This document shows positions 49,101 through 60,690 of a stretch of DNA of 64,000 bases, in pieces (within the stretch, counting starts at the first letter, position 1; the number at the start of each line of letters is the position of its first letter). Location of the stretch: positions 310,001-374,000 of the forward strand of contig JASJOG010000006.1 in NCBI GenBank assembly GCA_030142905.1. Direction: 5' to 3'. Under the pieces are notes generated by a model that had not been told where the DNA came from, made no database searches, and was given only the letters and a program-made list of their open reading frames with translations. The position numbers were made by a program, and so were the translations under genes. This DNA is from Heliopora coerulea (taxonomy: Eukaryota > Cnidaria > Anthozoa > Scleralcyonacea > Helioporidae).

Positions 49101-52100
49101 AAAGGTCTTGGATGGAACAGTTCAGGTTACTGATTGCACCGGTTGGTACTTGTGCTGACAGTGTGTTCTGCACAAGTCCGCGGGTCTGCAAACAGGACAG
49201 ACTCCGAAGGTCGACAAGTAAATTCAGGACTATCTGAGACTGGTGACCTAAGAAGTGCAAATGTCACCACAATCATGAACCACTACAATAACTTATAAGC
49301 AACCTAAGGGCCCATTGACACCATACGATGGTCCTACAGATTGTTCGTGCATTGAGTGTGTAATTTTCTCTCACAATTTCTGCTTTTGATTTACTCACAA
49401 AAGTAGCAAAGTGTCCGAAAGACTCCACTGATTTAATGGGTTACATCAGAACGAACTATAATACACGACAATCGTATGGAGTAAATGGGCCCTTAAATGT
49501 ACCATCTGAGCCTGTGCAGTCCAACGGTTTGAGCGTTTCATCGGCGATTAGAAAGCTACAGTACAGGTTTGAATTCTGTTTGAATTTGAATTTACAGCTT
49601 GAGAAGCACGAGCATTTGTGACGTCAATCCTGTTACCATCATAGCTGAGAGATACGCGAGTGATTTTTAATTTGTTAAATTCAAGTACATCATATAAATG
49701 GTAACTATAAAATGCCAATAACAGATCGCCAAACGATATCATATCATAGTTGTCAATAAGTCCTTCTATCCAAGCCTGACGTTTTTGGGGTGAAATCTTA
49801 AGTGCCTCGGATTGATCTCCAGAAAAGTTTTGAGTTTATTTGTTAAAACAAACTAAACTGTTGAAAATTAAATAAAATAAAATATGTCTTCTATTTCATT
49901 TTTTTTAAGTCATGTTGCTAGCGGCAAAATGTCGTAAAACTAGCGCGTCTTGAGTCCAAGTCGCCAGCCCTGCATCATATCCCTTCATTTTCCAATGAAT
50001 ATTAGGTAGTCCTCTTAGTCAACTAAAAGAGTAGACATGACATACTTATACTTACGCAGTTGCAGCCATTAAAGTTGATTTCAAAACAATAGCTAGCTCT
50101 TCCTCTGAAATGCCGTCACCATCTACAAAGTTAACATAATTTTTGCACATTAGAAGCAGGTACAACGGCAATTTGTATACATGACAATATACCGCAAAAC
50201 ACGTGGTACACGATTGATTGCTTTTATTATCAAATACGCAACAGCCCACCTGACCCAAGCATCATTTCAATATTTAGGGCCGTTTTATACGTCGCACAAT
50301 CGTCGCCTTTTAATCAGTCGATTTAATGCGACGGCTCCGCGAAGTATGAAAGGAGTTAAATTCGTCAGAGATGTTTCATCCGTCATGATCAGACGGATAC
50401 AACGTCTGAAATGCGTATTGGTTTCATACGACGTCGTAACGTTGCATCGAATTAAATGCATAAATTATGATGATTCACGTATTTTAGGCCATGATCAAAT
50501 GTTTTGTTGTTTGTCATGAGCACTGATTGTTCTTATGAAGATTTGCAAAATGATTAAATTCGTCTAAATTAAATTCGTCGTATGAAACGAACTCACATTT
50601 GAGTCAACTAACTGACGAAGCTAATGTGAATTAAATTCGTCTGAATTAAATGCGACAACTCTGCGACGTATGGAACGGCCCTAGGTTGAAAGACATTTTG
50701 AAGTTCGTCAATTGCCCGTTTCTAGCAGATGGTTGGTTTACTCACATTTAGCAAAAGTACAAAGGTGAGCCAAGATTTTTATCAGCAAGATGTAAAGGCC
50801 TATCCACGCGATACGATTGTCATATACGACTCTTCACTTAGGCGTATGCGATTATGTCATATAGAAAAATATGAATCGGATGCATCAAAATAAACAATCG
50901 TTTACGACAGTCGTATCGTGTAAATGGGCCCTAACGATGATTGCTTGAATGCTTGTTGGTGCCATAGTGTCGCATGTCAAATAGTTTCATATTCCAAGCT
51001 ATAGTTTTTATGTTTGGTTTGTAAAGGTAATAAACGTTTTAGAACTAAACTGCAATATACGTACCGTCAATATTATACTGTAAAAAATTACACCGGAAAA
51101 AAAGAAGAGCAAATGAGGTATTAGTAAAGCACTTTCAGAACCAGAAAACTATTCTTGTCCGATATGTCAAAGACCACTCCATCTCATTCCCCACCACAGA
51201 ACTTTTTTAATATAAGTCAATAAAATCCATCGCAAATTCTGTCTTCGAATATTTGGAGAACAGTTCGTAACACTAGTTACGTTGGACAGCGTTTTTGGAT
51301 GCCGATTTTTCCGTTACACTAGTTTAGTTTTTAGTCTGGTTTCATTTGGTTTAGTCTAGTCTCAATAAATCTTAATCTATACATTTACAAAATAAAATGT
51401 CAACTGAATTGTATATGACTACGTACAAAAAATTGAAATAGATTAATAAACTTGATAACATCAACTGTTGAATAAAATCCAACTAAATATGTACGCGATA
51501 TATCTCGTAACAAAATCAATAAAAATGTGTCAAAGTTATAACTGGAACGTAACTCAAGTATCTTAACGAAATTTCATTAGAATTTAAATTCTGAGGCCAC
51601 AACCACTAAATAATAAAACAGATCTTTGAAGGACCATTCCAGTTCGAAATTCAGGTATTAGAAAAATTATTACTTCTTAAAGAATATGAACACACATTTT
51701 CTTGAGTGAACCAATTTGTGGTGTCAGGGATTAGTGACTAGATGCCTGAGGGAAACGTTTTTCGCCAGCACCTGATATGCCATCTAACCGATTTTAATTA
51801 GTATATAATTATATGAATTTCTTTGAATTATACGTATGAAGTTGGGAGTTTAGAGGGCACGGAGTATGTGGTTTAGGAAAGTTCAGGAACTAAGCTACAA
51901 AGACCTTTGCCGAGAGGGTGATCAAGATTTCAAGTATCTATAGACGTGGTAATGCCGATGAACTGGAATGCTCATTCAAAGAATATTAAGCGTTCACACT
52001 CAATCACAAAATATACTGTTAGAGCACGTTAAATTACCAATTAAAAAAAAAAAAACTCAAACTGAGGTGTTTGCCTGAATCATATACATCAGTCTGTCTT

Positions 52101-55100
52101 ACCAAATCGAAAATAAGCTGGAATTTCTCATCCACTGATCCACAAAGGCACAATGCCAGACCTCCTAATTAAAATGATGCAAAATTGAAACAATTTAGGG
52201 GTGTCACATATTCCAAAGCTGTTCTCTCCACTTGAAGTACTGGAACTATTCCTTTTTGACGTGTTAGAATCCAGAAAAACAAAATGATTGGACTGTGCAT
52301 ACTACCACAGAAAATAAATGATCTCTTAAGCATAAAATTAAAATGTTATGGAATATTTTGGGAGTTGACCCAAGGAAAAGTCCAGGTGTCAAAATCATTG
52401 GGCATTAGCAGAATAAACTGCTTGGGGGTGACCTTGTTGGTAATCCTTTCCTCCCTAGACACCCTCCCTTTCAAAATAAAAACTTTAGTCACAGTAAAAC
52501 TAATTTTTATAACAGGCTGTCTAGGCAGGAGTGGGTTGATCATGATTGTTTCTCTATCCATCCAGTCAAGATTGCCTCATATTGACAAGTTAAATTGTCA
52601 GGAATTAGCCAAACTAGCCTTATGATACAAAAACACTGTCTAGACAGGTTAAAGATATACTTAGGGATTAGGTTTTAATCTTTCAGTGCCTGAAGCTCCT
52701 CACCTGATTTGTAAAATCCTGTGGTACTAGCCAAAATAAAGTTCTACATCACATACAGGAGGGAAAGGTTCAAGCACTAAAAACTGACCCAAAAAATCTG
52801 CCCAGTGATCCCACATGTCAGTTGTGGCCTACAGTGTTGTCATTCTTCAGGCCTTTTGTGTCCTAACTGGATAACATGTTTATCTTCTGTTGTAAGCTTT
52901 GAAGACCTTAACTAAGCCTATTGCTGGCCCAAGCCAGGAGTAGACATTGATTCTACTGAAGTTGGTGTACCTTTCTTTGGCAATAATGTTTTTTATTTTT
53001 TGTTTTTTCTATCTTTGTTAATTTCTATTTTGTGATTAGATTATCAATCAAAACAGTAGATAGGCATGCTACAGGTACTGTATTCAATTTACAGTGCCTT
53101 AGTTCATCACTTTTTAAGAAGTGCAAGGTGAGCATATCTCACCAGGCTTTCTGTCCATTCTTTCTAGTAATTAATTATGATCCTAATCATCCAAAAGTCT
53201 GTTCAGATGATCAAAATTTCAAGATGAATAAAAAGCTGGATACTAAAGTCTGGACCATTAAATATTTCAACTGTTAGATCACCATTTGCCAAGAATCAAT
53301 TAATGTATGTTGTGGTAAGTCATTGTCAGAAATGAGAAGATGCTATCTTAAAACTAGCTCACCTAGAAATTCTTCATAATCAATGACATTGTTTCTATCT
53401 TTGTCAAATGTGGCAAAAAGTCTTTCTGCCAAAATCCCTTCCAGAGGAAAATAGTTTAAGCTAAAGAACAAACTCAGTGGTTAAATTTGAAAAAACCATT
53501 GTAATCAGTAGTCAGTTACAACAAGACACAAAGCAGTCTTTAACTTTCTAATCAATACCATATGCTGTAAATTGTATTTAGTAATACTTTATAAAGTAAA
53601 TTTAAGTGTAGAAACATACTTAGGTTAACTCATTAAGGGGCAGGGCTTGTCCCTTTCACAGGTAAAATTGTATGGCATTAGCAAGAGTAGATAACAAAAT
53701 TGTGCCCTTACCCCTTAACTCTTTGATGCCTGGTGTTTGATACAACAGACCCCCAAGAACAAAAGAATCATTGAGAAAACAAAGGAAAAACAAAGGATTG
53801 AAAAACAAAGAGAGAGCAAAGAACAAATTGAGAAAAAAAATCAGGTGTTAAAGGTTAATGGGTTAAAATAGCTTTTTTGGCTAAAATTCCTTCATTTTGC
53901 CTAGTATACAATTTATAAAGTAACATTTTGATTGATTTAACCTGCCTAATATAAAACCACAGGATAGCAGTTACTTTGAAAAATCATTTTAAGTGAGCTG
54001 TCTAAAAAGTGACTGATCACATTTTTTAATAACATATTTAGTTCTAATGAACAGTACTTGTCTCTGAAGTATTAGGCTTTCTCAGTTTATTTGATACCAT
54101 ATTGTCACTTCATCATTATGGTGGCTTGTTTTTGTATGTTTAAACATTCAAACAACTAGCCCACTAAACATCAACAAATCTCCCTCAACCAGTTTTGAAC
54201 TACATTTTTTTATCATTTGATAAATTTGCTGATGGAACATATGTCCTCATGAATCTACATTAAATTTACAAAGAAATGATGACCCCACTGGTCTAATTTG
54301 TATACTGGTAACTACATCAGTTCAAGTTGGTGGCTTTTTAACTAAGAATAAGGATACTCAGTCTGACAGCTTAAGTAAGCACATGTGCCTTGACAAACTA
54401 GAGGTGTTGGCCCTTGCCCCACACACAACTACAAATACCTTTCCCCAAAATGGATTTTTGTCTTAACATAAAGCCAGATTTTCACATATTTGTTTTCTAC
54501 TTTAGAGGAGCAAAATTAATATTTTTTTTTTTTTCTTGTATTTCAGGTACCTTCACACAAACTACATCTGTCACTATGTTAATCTTGTACCGCTTAATGG
54601 TTTCTTGGGTGTTACCTCTGAAGGGTCACTAGGCACTGCTCACTTAAAATGAAGTCAGCCATTATTCCTATATTACTGTTCATTAGTAACTGAGTCAATT
54701 CTCCAACATAATGACTGTAAAAATACACCTAATTTACTGGTAATTGACTTACAAGGTTTGTTTATCAATGAATTCATTTTCAGGTGACAAGGATGCTAGT
54801 TGGTGGTACAGTCGCTTTAAAGTCTGGATTTCAGTAGCAGAAACTATAAAAAAGTGGAATGCATTACTATAGTTTTGTAATTACATTATTAAACTGCAAG
54901 CAGTACAGTAGCTAACTCAGCCATGCTATACAGTTGGAACTGGGTCAGATATTAAGAGCATTTGGGAGGATTTTGTATACGATTCATGTACAGTTAAGCC
55001 TACTGTGGAAATGAATTTGTGTTTGACCCAGTCTGCATACAGAGAGAGGTATGCAAGTGTACTGTCTCACTTTAATGCTTCCATGTCTATTACAAATTAC

Positions 55101-57171
55101 ATATGAGTGAGTTTTTCATCAAATCAGCATGTCTGAAAGACAAGTGCTATTTGAGATTACTGAAAAATTCACAAGTGACAATTCCAAATTGCATGAGAAA
55201 CCATGCTATTACAAATACATCAGAAAGGTAATAGTGCCAAAAAAGTAATTCAGTACAAGTTAGTGTCACTTTTTTTGCCTTGAAATTGTAATGCTCTCAG
55301 TCAATCAGAATTGAGTAATTAGGCTAGTGTAGTTTAGCAGATCCCATCAAACCATTGATCTTCAAGGGTAGGGTATGAGTTAAATTTAGGGTTAGGTTAG
55401 TCAAGCCCACCATTGCCTCTTTAACTCAGGGGTCTACATGCACTAAAGTGCACTTGAATCAGAAATCATTCATGTATATCATTAGATAGTTAATTAAAGC
55501 ATATTATATTTCAGAATAATCCTCAGGGTATTATGAAACAAAGACTTTCACAATTAACCTACACTGCTGAAGTCAACTGAAAAAGGTTGACTCAAGCGGG
55601 ACTTGAACTTGCACCTTTGGGATTGGTATCCCAAAGGTGCATCAGTTAACCCTTTCTGGTCTGGGATTTCTTCCTTTTTGATCAGTAAAGTCATCTATTA
55701 TTAACCAGAATAAAATCAAAATGCTGGATATCAATTGAAAAGAATTACCAGTAACAGAGATATTCTTAACCACTTCTGATCTAAAATGTCTCCCTTTGAT
55801 GAGTAAAATCATCTCAGTCACATAAGCTAGAGCAAAAGTTACAAAAAGCTGAGTACAGATGGCAGAGAGTTAAGCTATTTCTACGAGCTTGACAATTCAC
55901 ATGTTGTATTTCTCTTACTCCATTTGATTTTTTCCTACTCCAATCTTTTTTCTTGTGCCCTAATTTTCCATAATTTTTGTAGTGATTTTTTGTCATTTCT
56001 GTCTTCATTTGTCACCTCTGAAGTAGGCTGCCTTCTCCCCTGCTACCTATGGTTATCCCACTTAAGTCTTAATTTTCTGATGTGTTATAATTAACCTTAA
56101 TAATTAACCCAAACAATTTGAGATGCCTCCCTCTGATGAATGAAATTATCAGGCATTATCAAGATTAAAATTCTGAATGAGAAACCATGGGGGTTTGTTA
56201 ATATCTGTCCTTTAAAGAGTTTGATTTGCTTCCTACTTTCAGGTCTGCAGCCAATAAGATTTGCAAGATCAAATTTGGGTGATCAAATTCAAGCAAATAT
56301 TTGTGGAGGAAGTAGACAAGAGAGAGTTAGGGTACCAGCTCATCAGGAATTAAATAGAGTACAGTTTCAATGACTGCTTCATCTTTTCACATCATCTGAC
56401 CCAAAATATCCATCTTATGCTTGACATTCAACACTGTGTGCAATATTGCATTCAAGTAATTGCAAGCAGTGTTGCAAAGTATGTTTGAACGTGATAGGCT
56501 TTATCCAATTCACGGCAACCCCACTTTGAGGATCCTGCATCTGCTTTTGTGGTCCCCATGTAACTACGGCCTTGCCACATTTTCCTTTAGCTAATAAGAT
56601 AGCATAAAAACAGCAATATAAATAGTCTCCAAAGTTTTGAACTCCGAGAAAATAACTAAACAGCTAACCTCCTGTTGATAGACACTTCAAAAGCATGTAA
56701 TATGTCATTTTGTTTGATAAATCAGAATGATCTTATGCAGGTAATTGCATGTATGGTTTCACATTCGTATACCAGGGTTACTGTTACACTTCCTGAAATC
56801 AGTAGGATGGCAGTTAATAGAGTTAAAACATAACGGGAGTTTGTTGTTGCTGAAATGATTCGTGAAAGATTAAGGTTGTACAACAGCCCTAGCTATCAGA
56901 GTAAAATATATACAATAAGAATTTTCGTCAACGAAACAACACCGACTGATCATTATTTCATGAATTCGCTCACTAAAACAAGTTAAAGGATTATTTTCCC
57001 AAAATAGACCTTCTCAACAGTTCATGACACTTTAATCCTCATCAAATCGATGTCTTTGGTATAGTTATACTTACGTTTTACAGTTGCTCGGTTTTCTTTA
57101 CTCAATAATTTGACTTTCTCTGCATCTTTGACTCGTCGCTTCGATGGTATTTTACTACCGTCCTGTCCCAT
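43118..57171 (-). CDS. EF-hand half of the EF-hand/kelch gene (incomplete exon set)
   Basis: Minus-strand exons found: 57075-57171, 53363-53460, 52103-52164, 51065-51077 (13 nt), 50056-50122, 44638-44720, 43821-43922, 43118-43168. The start MGQDGSK fits N-myristoylation (Gly2, Ser6, Lys7), implying membrane anchoring. EF-hand 1 is in LAERLFATFDKDRNNVIDYE, then EF, with canonical D/D/N/E ligands. A second EF-like unit spans FDLYNIDDGDGISEEELAIV with unusual spacing. A third spans exons 44638 and 43821 (EECDTSQ joined to TGKLSPEDFRTW). Splice phases fail to connect exon 57075 to 53460 and exon 50056 to 44720, so at least one exon is missing in each gap. Exon 43118-43168 (ISENITAATIKAAEINS) connects in phase 0 to TWVESPSNFDQLS (42872) and so to the kelch propeller. 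It is likely a calcium-responsive scaffold; no known orthologue is recognised. Confidence 0.72.
45172..45217 (-). repeat. Hammerhead-like motif, Penelope-type, degenerate stem III
   Basis: The minus strand has an intact CTGATGA core, stem II GACTA/TAGTC and GAAA, but the sequence after GAAAC (GTAGAATCTC) cannot form stem III with a correct NUH. Stem I is only TTATT/AATAA. It is probably inactive alone. Confidence 0.6.
45655..45700 (-). repeat. Hammerhead-like motif, Penelope-type, cleavage site mutated
   Basis: The minus strand has CTGACGA (allowed N7 variant), a 6-bp stem II GCTACT/AGTGGC, GAAA and stem III CGC-TTA-GCG, but the required U before the cleavage nucleotide is C. Otherwise well formed, it is a recently disabled ribozyme about 450 bp from the 45172 motif in the same orientation. 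A (TA)n tract lies near 45557. Confidence 0.65.
46051..46306. repeat. Inverted-repeat cluster carrying three perfect CREs
   Basis: The unit ACAGAGACATGAATGACGTC appears at 46051-46080 and 46091-46117. It is inverted at 46168-46225 and again at 46263-46306, so the stretch can fold back on itself. TGACGTCA occurs at 46068, 46108 and 46270, and a TGATGTCA variant at about 46212. It is an EF-hand intron sequence. Confidence 0.7.
46803..47204. mobile_element. TIR element GGTCTGTACGC, copy B (5' end lost)
   Basis: It follows the same block order as 41421-41849, including ATTGCACGGCTAGGCAGCCA and the right end CATTTTGTGAACAGACC. The left terminal inverted repeat is replaced or diverged. Confidence 0.7.
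47669..47735. repeat. Degenerate copy of the GTGCTTTATCGG hairpin
   Basis: GTGCTTTATCGGATTTTAAA is followed by a degraded second arm (TTTTTTAAACCCAATAAAAC). Its partner is at 38616-38672. Confidence 0.55.
47966..47993. repeat. (ATATC)n pentanucleotide microsatellite
   Basis: Five perfect tandem ATATC units. Confidence 0.9.
48018..48110. repeat. Dispersed TTAGGG-bearing repeat, copy 3 (short)
   Basis: TTTAGCAGACGCTTACAGAC then CACTAACCTTTTAGG and GTTACTGTTAGCATTACGG. It lacks the distal GCCCACGATCGCC block. Confidence 0.55.
49030..49105 (-). repeat. tRNA-derived SINE remnant
   Basis: On the minus strand a B-box within GAGTTCGATTCCCGC is near-perfect and an A-box-like CATCCGAATGGCTAGAACA precedes it at tRNA-like spacing. 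The acceptor stem is absent. Confidence 0.5.
49308..49492. mobile_element. Harbinger-type MITE, copy 3
   Basis: GGGCCCATTGACACCATACG faces GGGCCCATTTACTCCATACG (complement of the right end). Size is 185 bp. TAA lies on the left and TTAA on the right, consistent with the TWA target of PIF/Harbinger elements. Confidence 0.7.
49510..49585 (+). repeat. tRNA-derived SINE remnant
   Basis: AGTCCAACGGTTTGAGCG resembles an A-box/D-arm and CAGGTTTGAATTCTG a B-box. It immediately follows MITE copy 3. There is no full cloverleaf. Confidence 0.4.
50277..50681. mobile_element. Harbinger-type MITE, copy 4 (405 bp, GGGCCG ends)
   Basis: GGGCCGTTTTATACGTCGC faces GGGCCGTTCCATACGTCGC (complement of the right end). 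Interior GACGAATTTAAT-type motifs appear in both orientations. TTA/TAG flank it. The 112-codon frame across it is incidental. Confidence 0.7.
50796..50931. mobile_element. Harbinger-type MITE, copy 5 (136 bp, TAA duplication)
   Basis: AGGCCTATCCACGCGATACG faces GGGCCCATTTACACGATACG (complement of the right end). TAA occurs on both sides (50793-50795 and 50932-50934), the PIF/Harbinger type of target duplication. Confidence 0.8.
51065..51077 (-). CDS. 13-nt micro-exon of the EF-hand gene
   Basis: The minus strand reads TTTTTTACAG, then TATAATATTGACG, then the donor GTACGT. It enters in phase 0 and leaves in phase 1, exactly the phases needed between exons 52103-52164 and 50056-50122. It supplies YNID, and its last G forms the Asp with the next exon, completing an acidic loop DDGDG. 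Confidence 0.65.
55336..55456. repeat. Dispersed TTAGGG-bearing repeat, copy 4
   Basis: AGCAGATCCCATCAAACCAT, TTTAGGGTTAGGTTAGTC and AAGCCCACCATTGCC, then ACTCAGGGGTCTACATGCAC and GTGCACTTGAATC, in the family's block order. Confidence 0.6.
55521..55640. repeat. Partial second copy of the tRNA-like foldback element
   Basis: CTCAGGGTATTATGAAA, then CACAATTAACCTACACTGCT and GTTGACTCAAGCGGGACTTG match 22981-23250. It breaks off after a new hairpin GCACCTTTGGGAT..ATCCCAAAGGTGC. Confidence 0.65.
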
Positions 57172-58885
57172 CTTTAAAATAAAATGTGTCTCAACAATTG
57201 AATGGCAAACACTGACCTTGAAGAATACGTTTTGCGGAACCTATTTCCGACATAAGGACGTAATAGTTTCGTGTTTACAGACGTGTAGAGTTGCCATTCT
57301 GTTACTGTTTAAGTATTCGTATTACATCATTTATCGCAGAAGAGGGGAACGGTAAGCCTTTCTTAAAAAGATTGCATGACAGCACAGAATATGAGAAAAT
57401 TTCTTCAATGTGTAAGTTTCTAATTGACACCGCTCTTACTGTAACCTAAAATCTAACTCCGCCGAATCAATATCCTTGTATCCATAATCGCCACCTGACG
57501 ACACAGATGGTGAGCTCGTTGACTCCAAACAGTCAAAAGCAGGTTCAAATCACCACGGTTAATTTGACGTGTGCACTCTGTGGCATAGTCTAAGAATTTC
57601 GAAAAAAATAATATTACCCGGCGATAGCAATTTACCGTTTTTTTATAGCCCTCTATCTGTGATAGTTTTTTCTGGATGAAAAGACTAAAACAATATAAAC
57701 CGTAAAACGTCTTCTTGAAGGTAGATATTCAACTAAGAACATGACTTCTTAACTTGTCGATAGGTACTTTTTTTTTGTTTGTTTGTTTTTGTTTGTGTTT
57801 CATTTTTGTTTATTTTTTTGCTTGTTTAAACCAGATATAATCACGTACTATTACTATCTAAAAACAGGGTTCCCTAAATGGGTTTTGCTTTGTTTTTGAA
57901 TATTTTGACCTCCTTCGTTCATACATGATCGCTGGAGAAAGCATTTCAGGCATTTTTGATTCCCAAAACTTTCCGGCAAATCACGTCCGCAGATGCGTAG
58001 TTTCGGCACAAACCGCTCCCATATTTTACTTCCAGAACCGTGAACATGTACGAGTTTGTTTAATTTTGTCTCCGATTACCGAGTAGTTATGAATTGGTAA
58101 ACAAACACCCCTATTACTCCAAGAGGAATTTGACCATCTTCCATACCCAGATTTTTCTTCTGTTATTTTTGCTCTTCCACCGAAAAACGCTTCGAGGTCC
58201 CTGCAAAATCCTTCTTTGAATAATTTATTGCTTCGACCACGTGACTAATTCCACTCTATTCACGAGTCAACCACGAGACATTCGATCCAATTAAGCACGA
58301 GTCTGGTATTTAACTAAATCAACTGCACATTGTTGCACTGTCCCTTTCAAAAGAAATAAATCGTTAACTGAATGCCAAAATTAGCGGCTAGGGGTTTGAA
58401 CATCCTAGAAAACCTCTGTTTCTTTGTCCCAGTAGAATACATGAGTCTTTGGTGGTTAGGTTCTGCATAAAATTGAAAACGTGTTGAGATTTTTCTCCTG
58501 TTTTTTCTTTTTTTCCAATTTTATTTCCCGTTTGTTAATTACCGTCATTATTAATATACTTTTTATGGTAATTTGTGAAAATTCATTGACTGGTATATTT
58601 TCGTAAAAATAGTTTTTTACAGCATTTTGAAAATTTACGAAAATACAGCTAGATATACATCGAAAATATGCAGCAAAAAATTAACATAAGAATTGGTATC
58701 CTTCAAAAGCTATTATAATTTTTCTCTTTATAGATAGTGATTCCCAGGTGGGGAGTAGATAAGTTTAATTTGGTGTCACATCCCGCTTAGCAACAGAGTT
58801 TTACGTCGTTATTCCTTTGCGCCTGAGAAACGGTACATTGCTCGCGGACGAAATATATTCATATACAGGGGTTAATTGTAAACTG
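57172..58885. other. Upstream flank of the EF-hand/kelch gene
   Basis: No TATA box or gene is recognised. A weak tRNA-like B-box (AGGTTCAAATCACC) is at about 57540-57554 and a G/T-rich run at 57768-57820. Promoter elements cannot be assigned. Confidence 0.4.
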
Positions 58886-59324
58886 CTAATTATATGCTAA
58901 ACTCTGAATTTCTCTTTTGTTTTCATGACCAAACATGTTTACTGACATATTGTTCTGTTTCTCAATTTCATTGATTTGTGATGTTTTGACTGGGAAGTCT
59001 ATGCCTTCATAATTTAACTCACTGATTAGGTTTTTTACCACTTCGTTTATTCTCTCTGGGTGAAGCTCAGTAGGGTTTTGGTGTCTGAAGTCCCGCAATC
59101 TGAATCATTGCTAGTCACTTTTTTGATGTTTATTGAACCTTTAACGGGACACTCTGGCCAGGTCGGTAATTGTATGTACAATGACCCCCAGAATAGTGTA
59201 TATTTTTCTGCGCATAGTTAGTAAAATTTACCAGGTCTTTTAGTGTAGGACCTTGTGCCCTAGGTCCTCTAGACCTTCCTGATGTCCTAGGTCCTCTAGA
59301 CCCTCCATCTTGGTATATAACCAA
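58886..59324 (-). pseudogene. Scrap of a Polinton/Maverick-type DNA polymerase region
   Basis: Minus-strand 58886-59098 reads ...NPTELHPERINEV..LISELNYEGIDFPVKTSQ and NEIEKQNNMSVNMFGHENK. This resembles the conserved stretch ahead of the protein-primed type-B polymerase in Polinton-type elements of invertebrates. The minus-strand frame at 59130-59324 (upstream) adds NFTNYAQKNIHYSGGHCTY and a Pro/Gly/Arg repeat made from tandem CTAGGTCCTCTAGACC units. Stops and a frame change separate the two. No polymerase active-site motif, capsid or integrase is present. Confidence 0.45.
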
Positions 59325-59839
59325 CCGGAGCCTGACGTCCGATATTCATCGTTTTGTTTTATTTATAATATCTCAACTAAAAGGCATCTTCCCCTTCGCA
59401 CTGATTTGTTAGACCTGTGAATTTGGTGTGAAATTCATCACGCCCTGTTTGTTTCTGAAACGTTTGCTTTTCATGTACTAGTTATTATGTTCGTATCAAT
59501 TTCATAAGGTTTGGCAAAGCCTTTAATTGCACTGCTGACGGGCAGTAAGGTCATACATAGTGAGTCCTGTTTTTTCTTGTGGCTTCGTCTATTTGTCTTT
59601 CCGTCTTTTCCGATCCTCTATTCGTTCTGTTCATGACCTATTTTTCTTTGCTTTTTCTTATTTCTAAATCTATTTTTCTTATTTCTAAATTCAATATTTC
59701 TGAGACGGTCGTGAACACTTCTTATTTTACTCATTACTCAGAAATCACAAAACACTGGTTATATTAACAGGAACAACTCAAGTACTATCAGCTGGTCACT
59801 CAAATATCGGATATGTTTATCGAATATTTAAAATCATAA

Positions 59840-60165
59840 ACTAAAATGCGAGTGTGGTTCTCGCTATGTAGGTAGAACAACTCAACGGTTAAGTGAAAGG
59901 ATCAAGCAACATGTGCCAAGTGTTATACGAAACAAGACCTTACCATTAAGGAATCAACCGAAAAGGCAATGTAACTCTGCTCAATGCAAACGATTAACTG
60001 TGACTCGGCAATCGGTCGACACTTGTTGTCAAACAAATGTGCCAATAACTATTCACACTCCAAATTTAGCATTCTGGCAAAGTGCCGCTCAGCATTCTTT
60101 CTAAAGATTATGGAATCCATGTATATTGGGGTTATTTTGATGTTTAATCCCTCCTACGTGGGATG
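59840..60165 (+). pseudogene. Penelope-like element, GIY-YIG endonuclease end
   Basis: The frame reads KCECGSRYVGRTTQRLSERI then KQHVPSVIRN, the GIY-YIG core (YVGRT, R, EH-like QH) with the preceding CxC of Penelope-like elements. It continues into CNSAQCKRLT..SVDTCC..FWQSAAQHSF to 60104, and after a break into WDDIIAFTLGIN. The RT domain is missing. Confidence 0.75.
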
Positions 60166-60234
60166 ACATCATTGCCTTTACATTAGGTATAAATATAAGC
60201 TGATAACTCATTTTTCAAGAGTTAGCAAACGTTT

Positions 60235-60269
60235 GCACCTGAAGAGTGGTCTGCCGAAATGCATAGTGC
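60235..60269 (+). repeat. Hammerhead-like motif downstream of the Penelope fragment
   Basis: CTGAAGA (60239-60245), GAAA (60256-60259) and ATA (60263-60265) sit in hammerhead order; GCAC/GTGC form stem I. Stem II (GTGG..TGCC) pairs poorly, so activity is doubtful. Position 3' of the endonuclease is as expected for the element's repeat. Confidence 0.45.
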
Positions 60270-60690
60270 TTCTTTTTAGTATTTACTTTCTCTCTGTGTA
60301 TTGGTTCCTCTAGTTCTTTTCAGAACTATCTTGTTTAACCATTCACCATGGTTGAGACGTTTTTCAAAGCGATACTGTAATATTTAATTTCTTTCCAAAA
60401 AAGGGGGGGCTAAAGTCCCCCAGTCCCCCCTTCGTGGTCCCTGTTGCCTGTCCCTGGTGAACAGGCCAAATAAAAAGAGGCATTCGACAACGCCATTATC
60501 TGTTGCGTAAAGCCAAACGATCACATGCGACGGAAGACTGGTTGGCTTGTAAATCACATCTCAATCGAGTAACAAAAACAATTAAAAGTACGAAGAGTAA
60601 ATATAATACAAAAATTGTTGAGGAAAATGGAGATTTTCCGAAAGCGTTTTGGAGAACGATCAAGAAATTTTTGCCTGGTGAAACAGAAAC

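Larger units (their letters stand above)
53470..57068 (-). other. Large intron region near the 5' end of the EF-hand gene
   Basis: Holds TTAACCCTTT-type repeats (53640-53870, 55660-55880, 56090-56170), a TTAGGG-bearing repeat (55336-55456) and a partial foldback (55521-55640). At least one small coding exon must lie here by phase but I could not pick it out. A plus-strand frame at 56240-56370 after TTTCAG is unexplained. Confidence 0.4.

Noticed and set aside
56140..56373. Plus-strand frame after TTTCAG (GLQPIRFARSNLGDQIQ...)
   Set aside because: It looks somewhat exon-like, but I found no partner exon, no donor, and no family; left unassigned.
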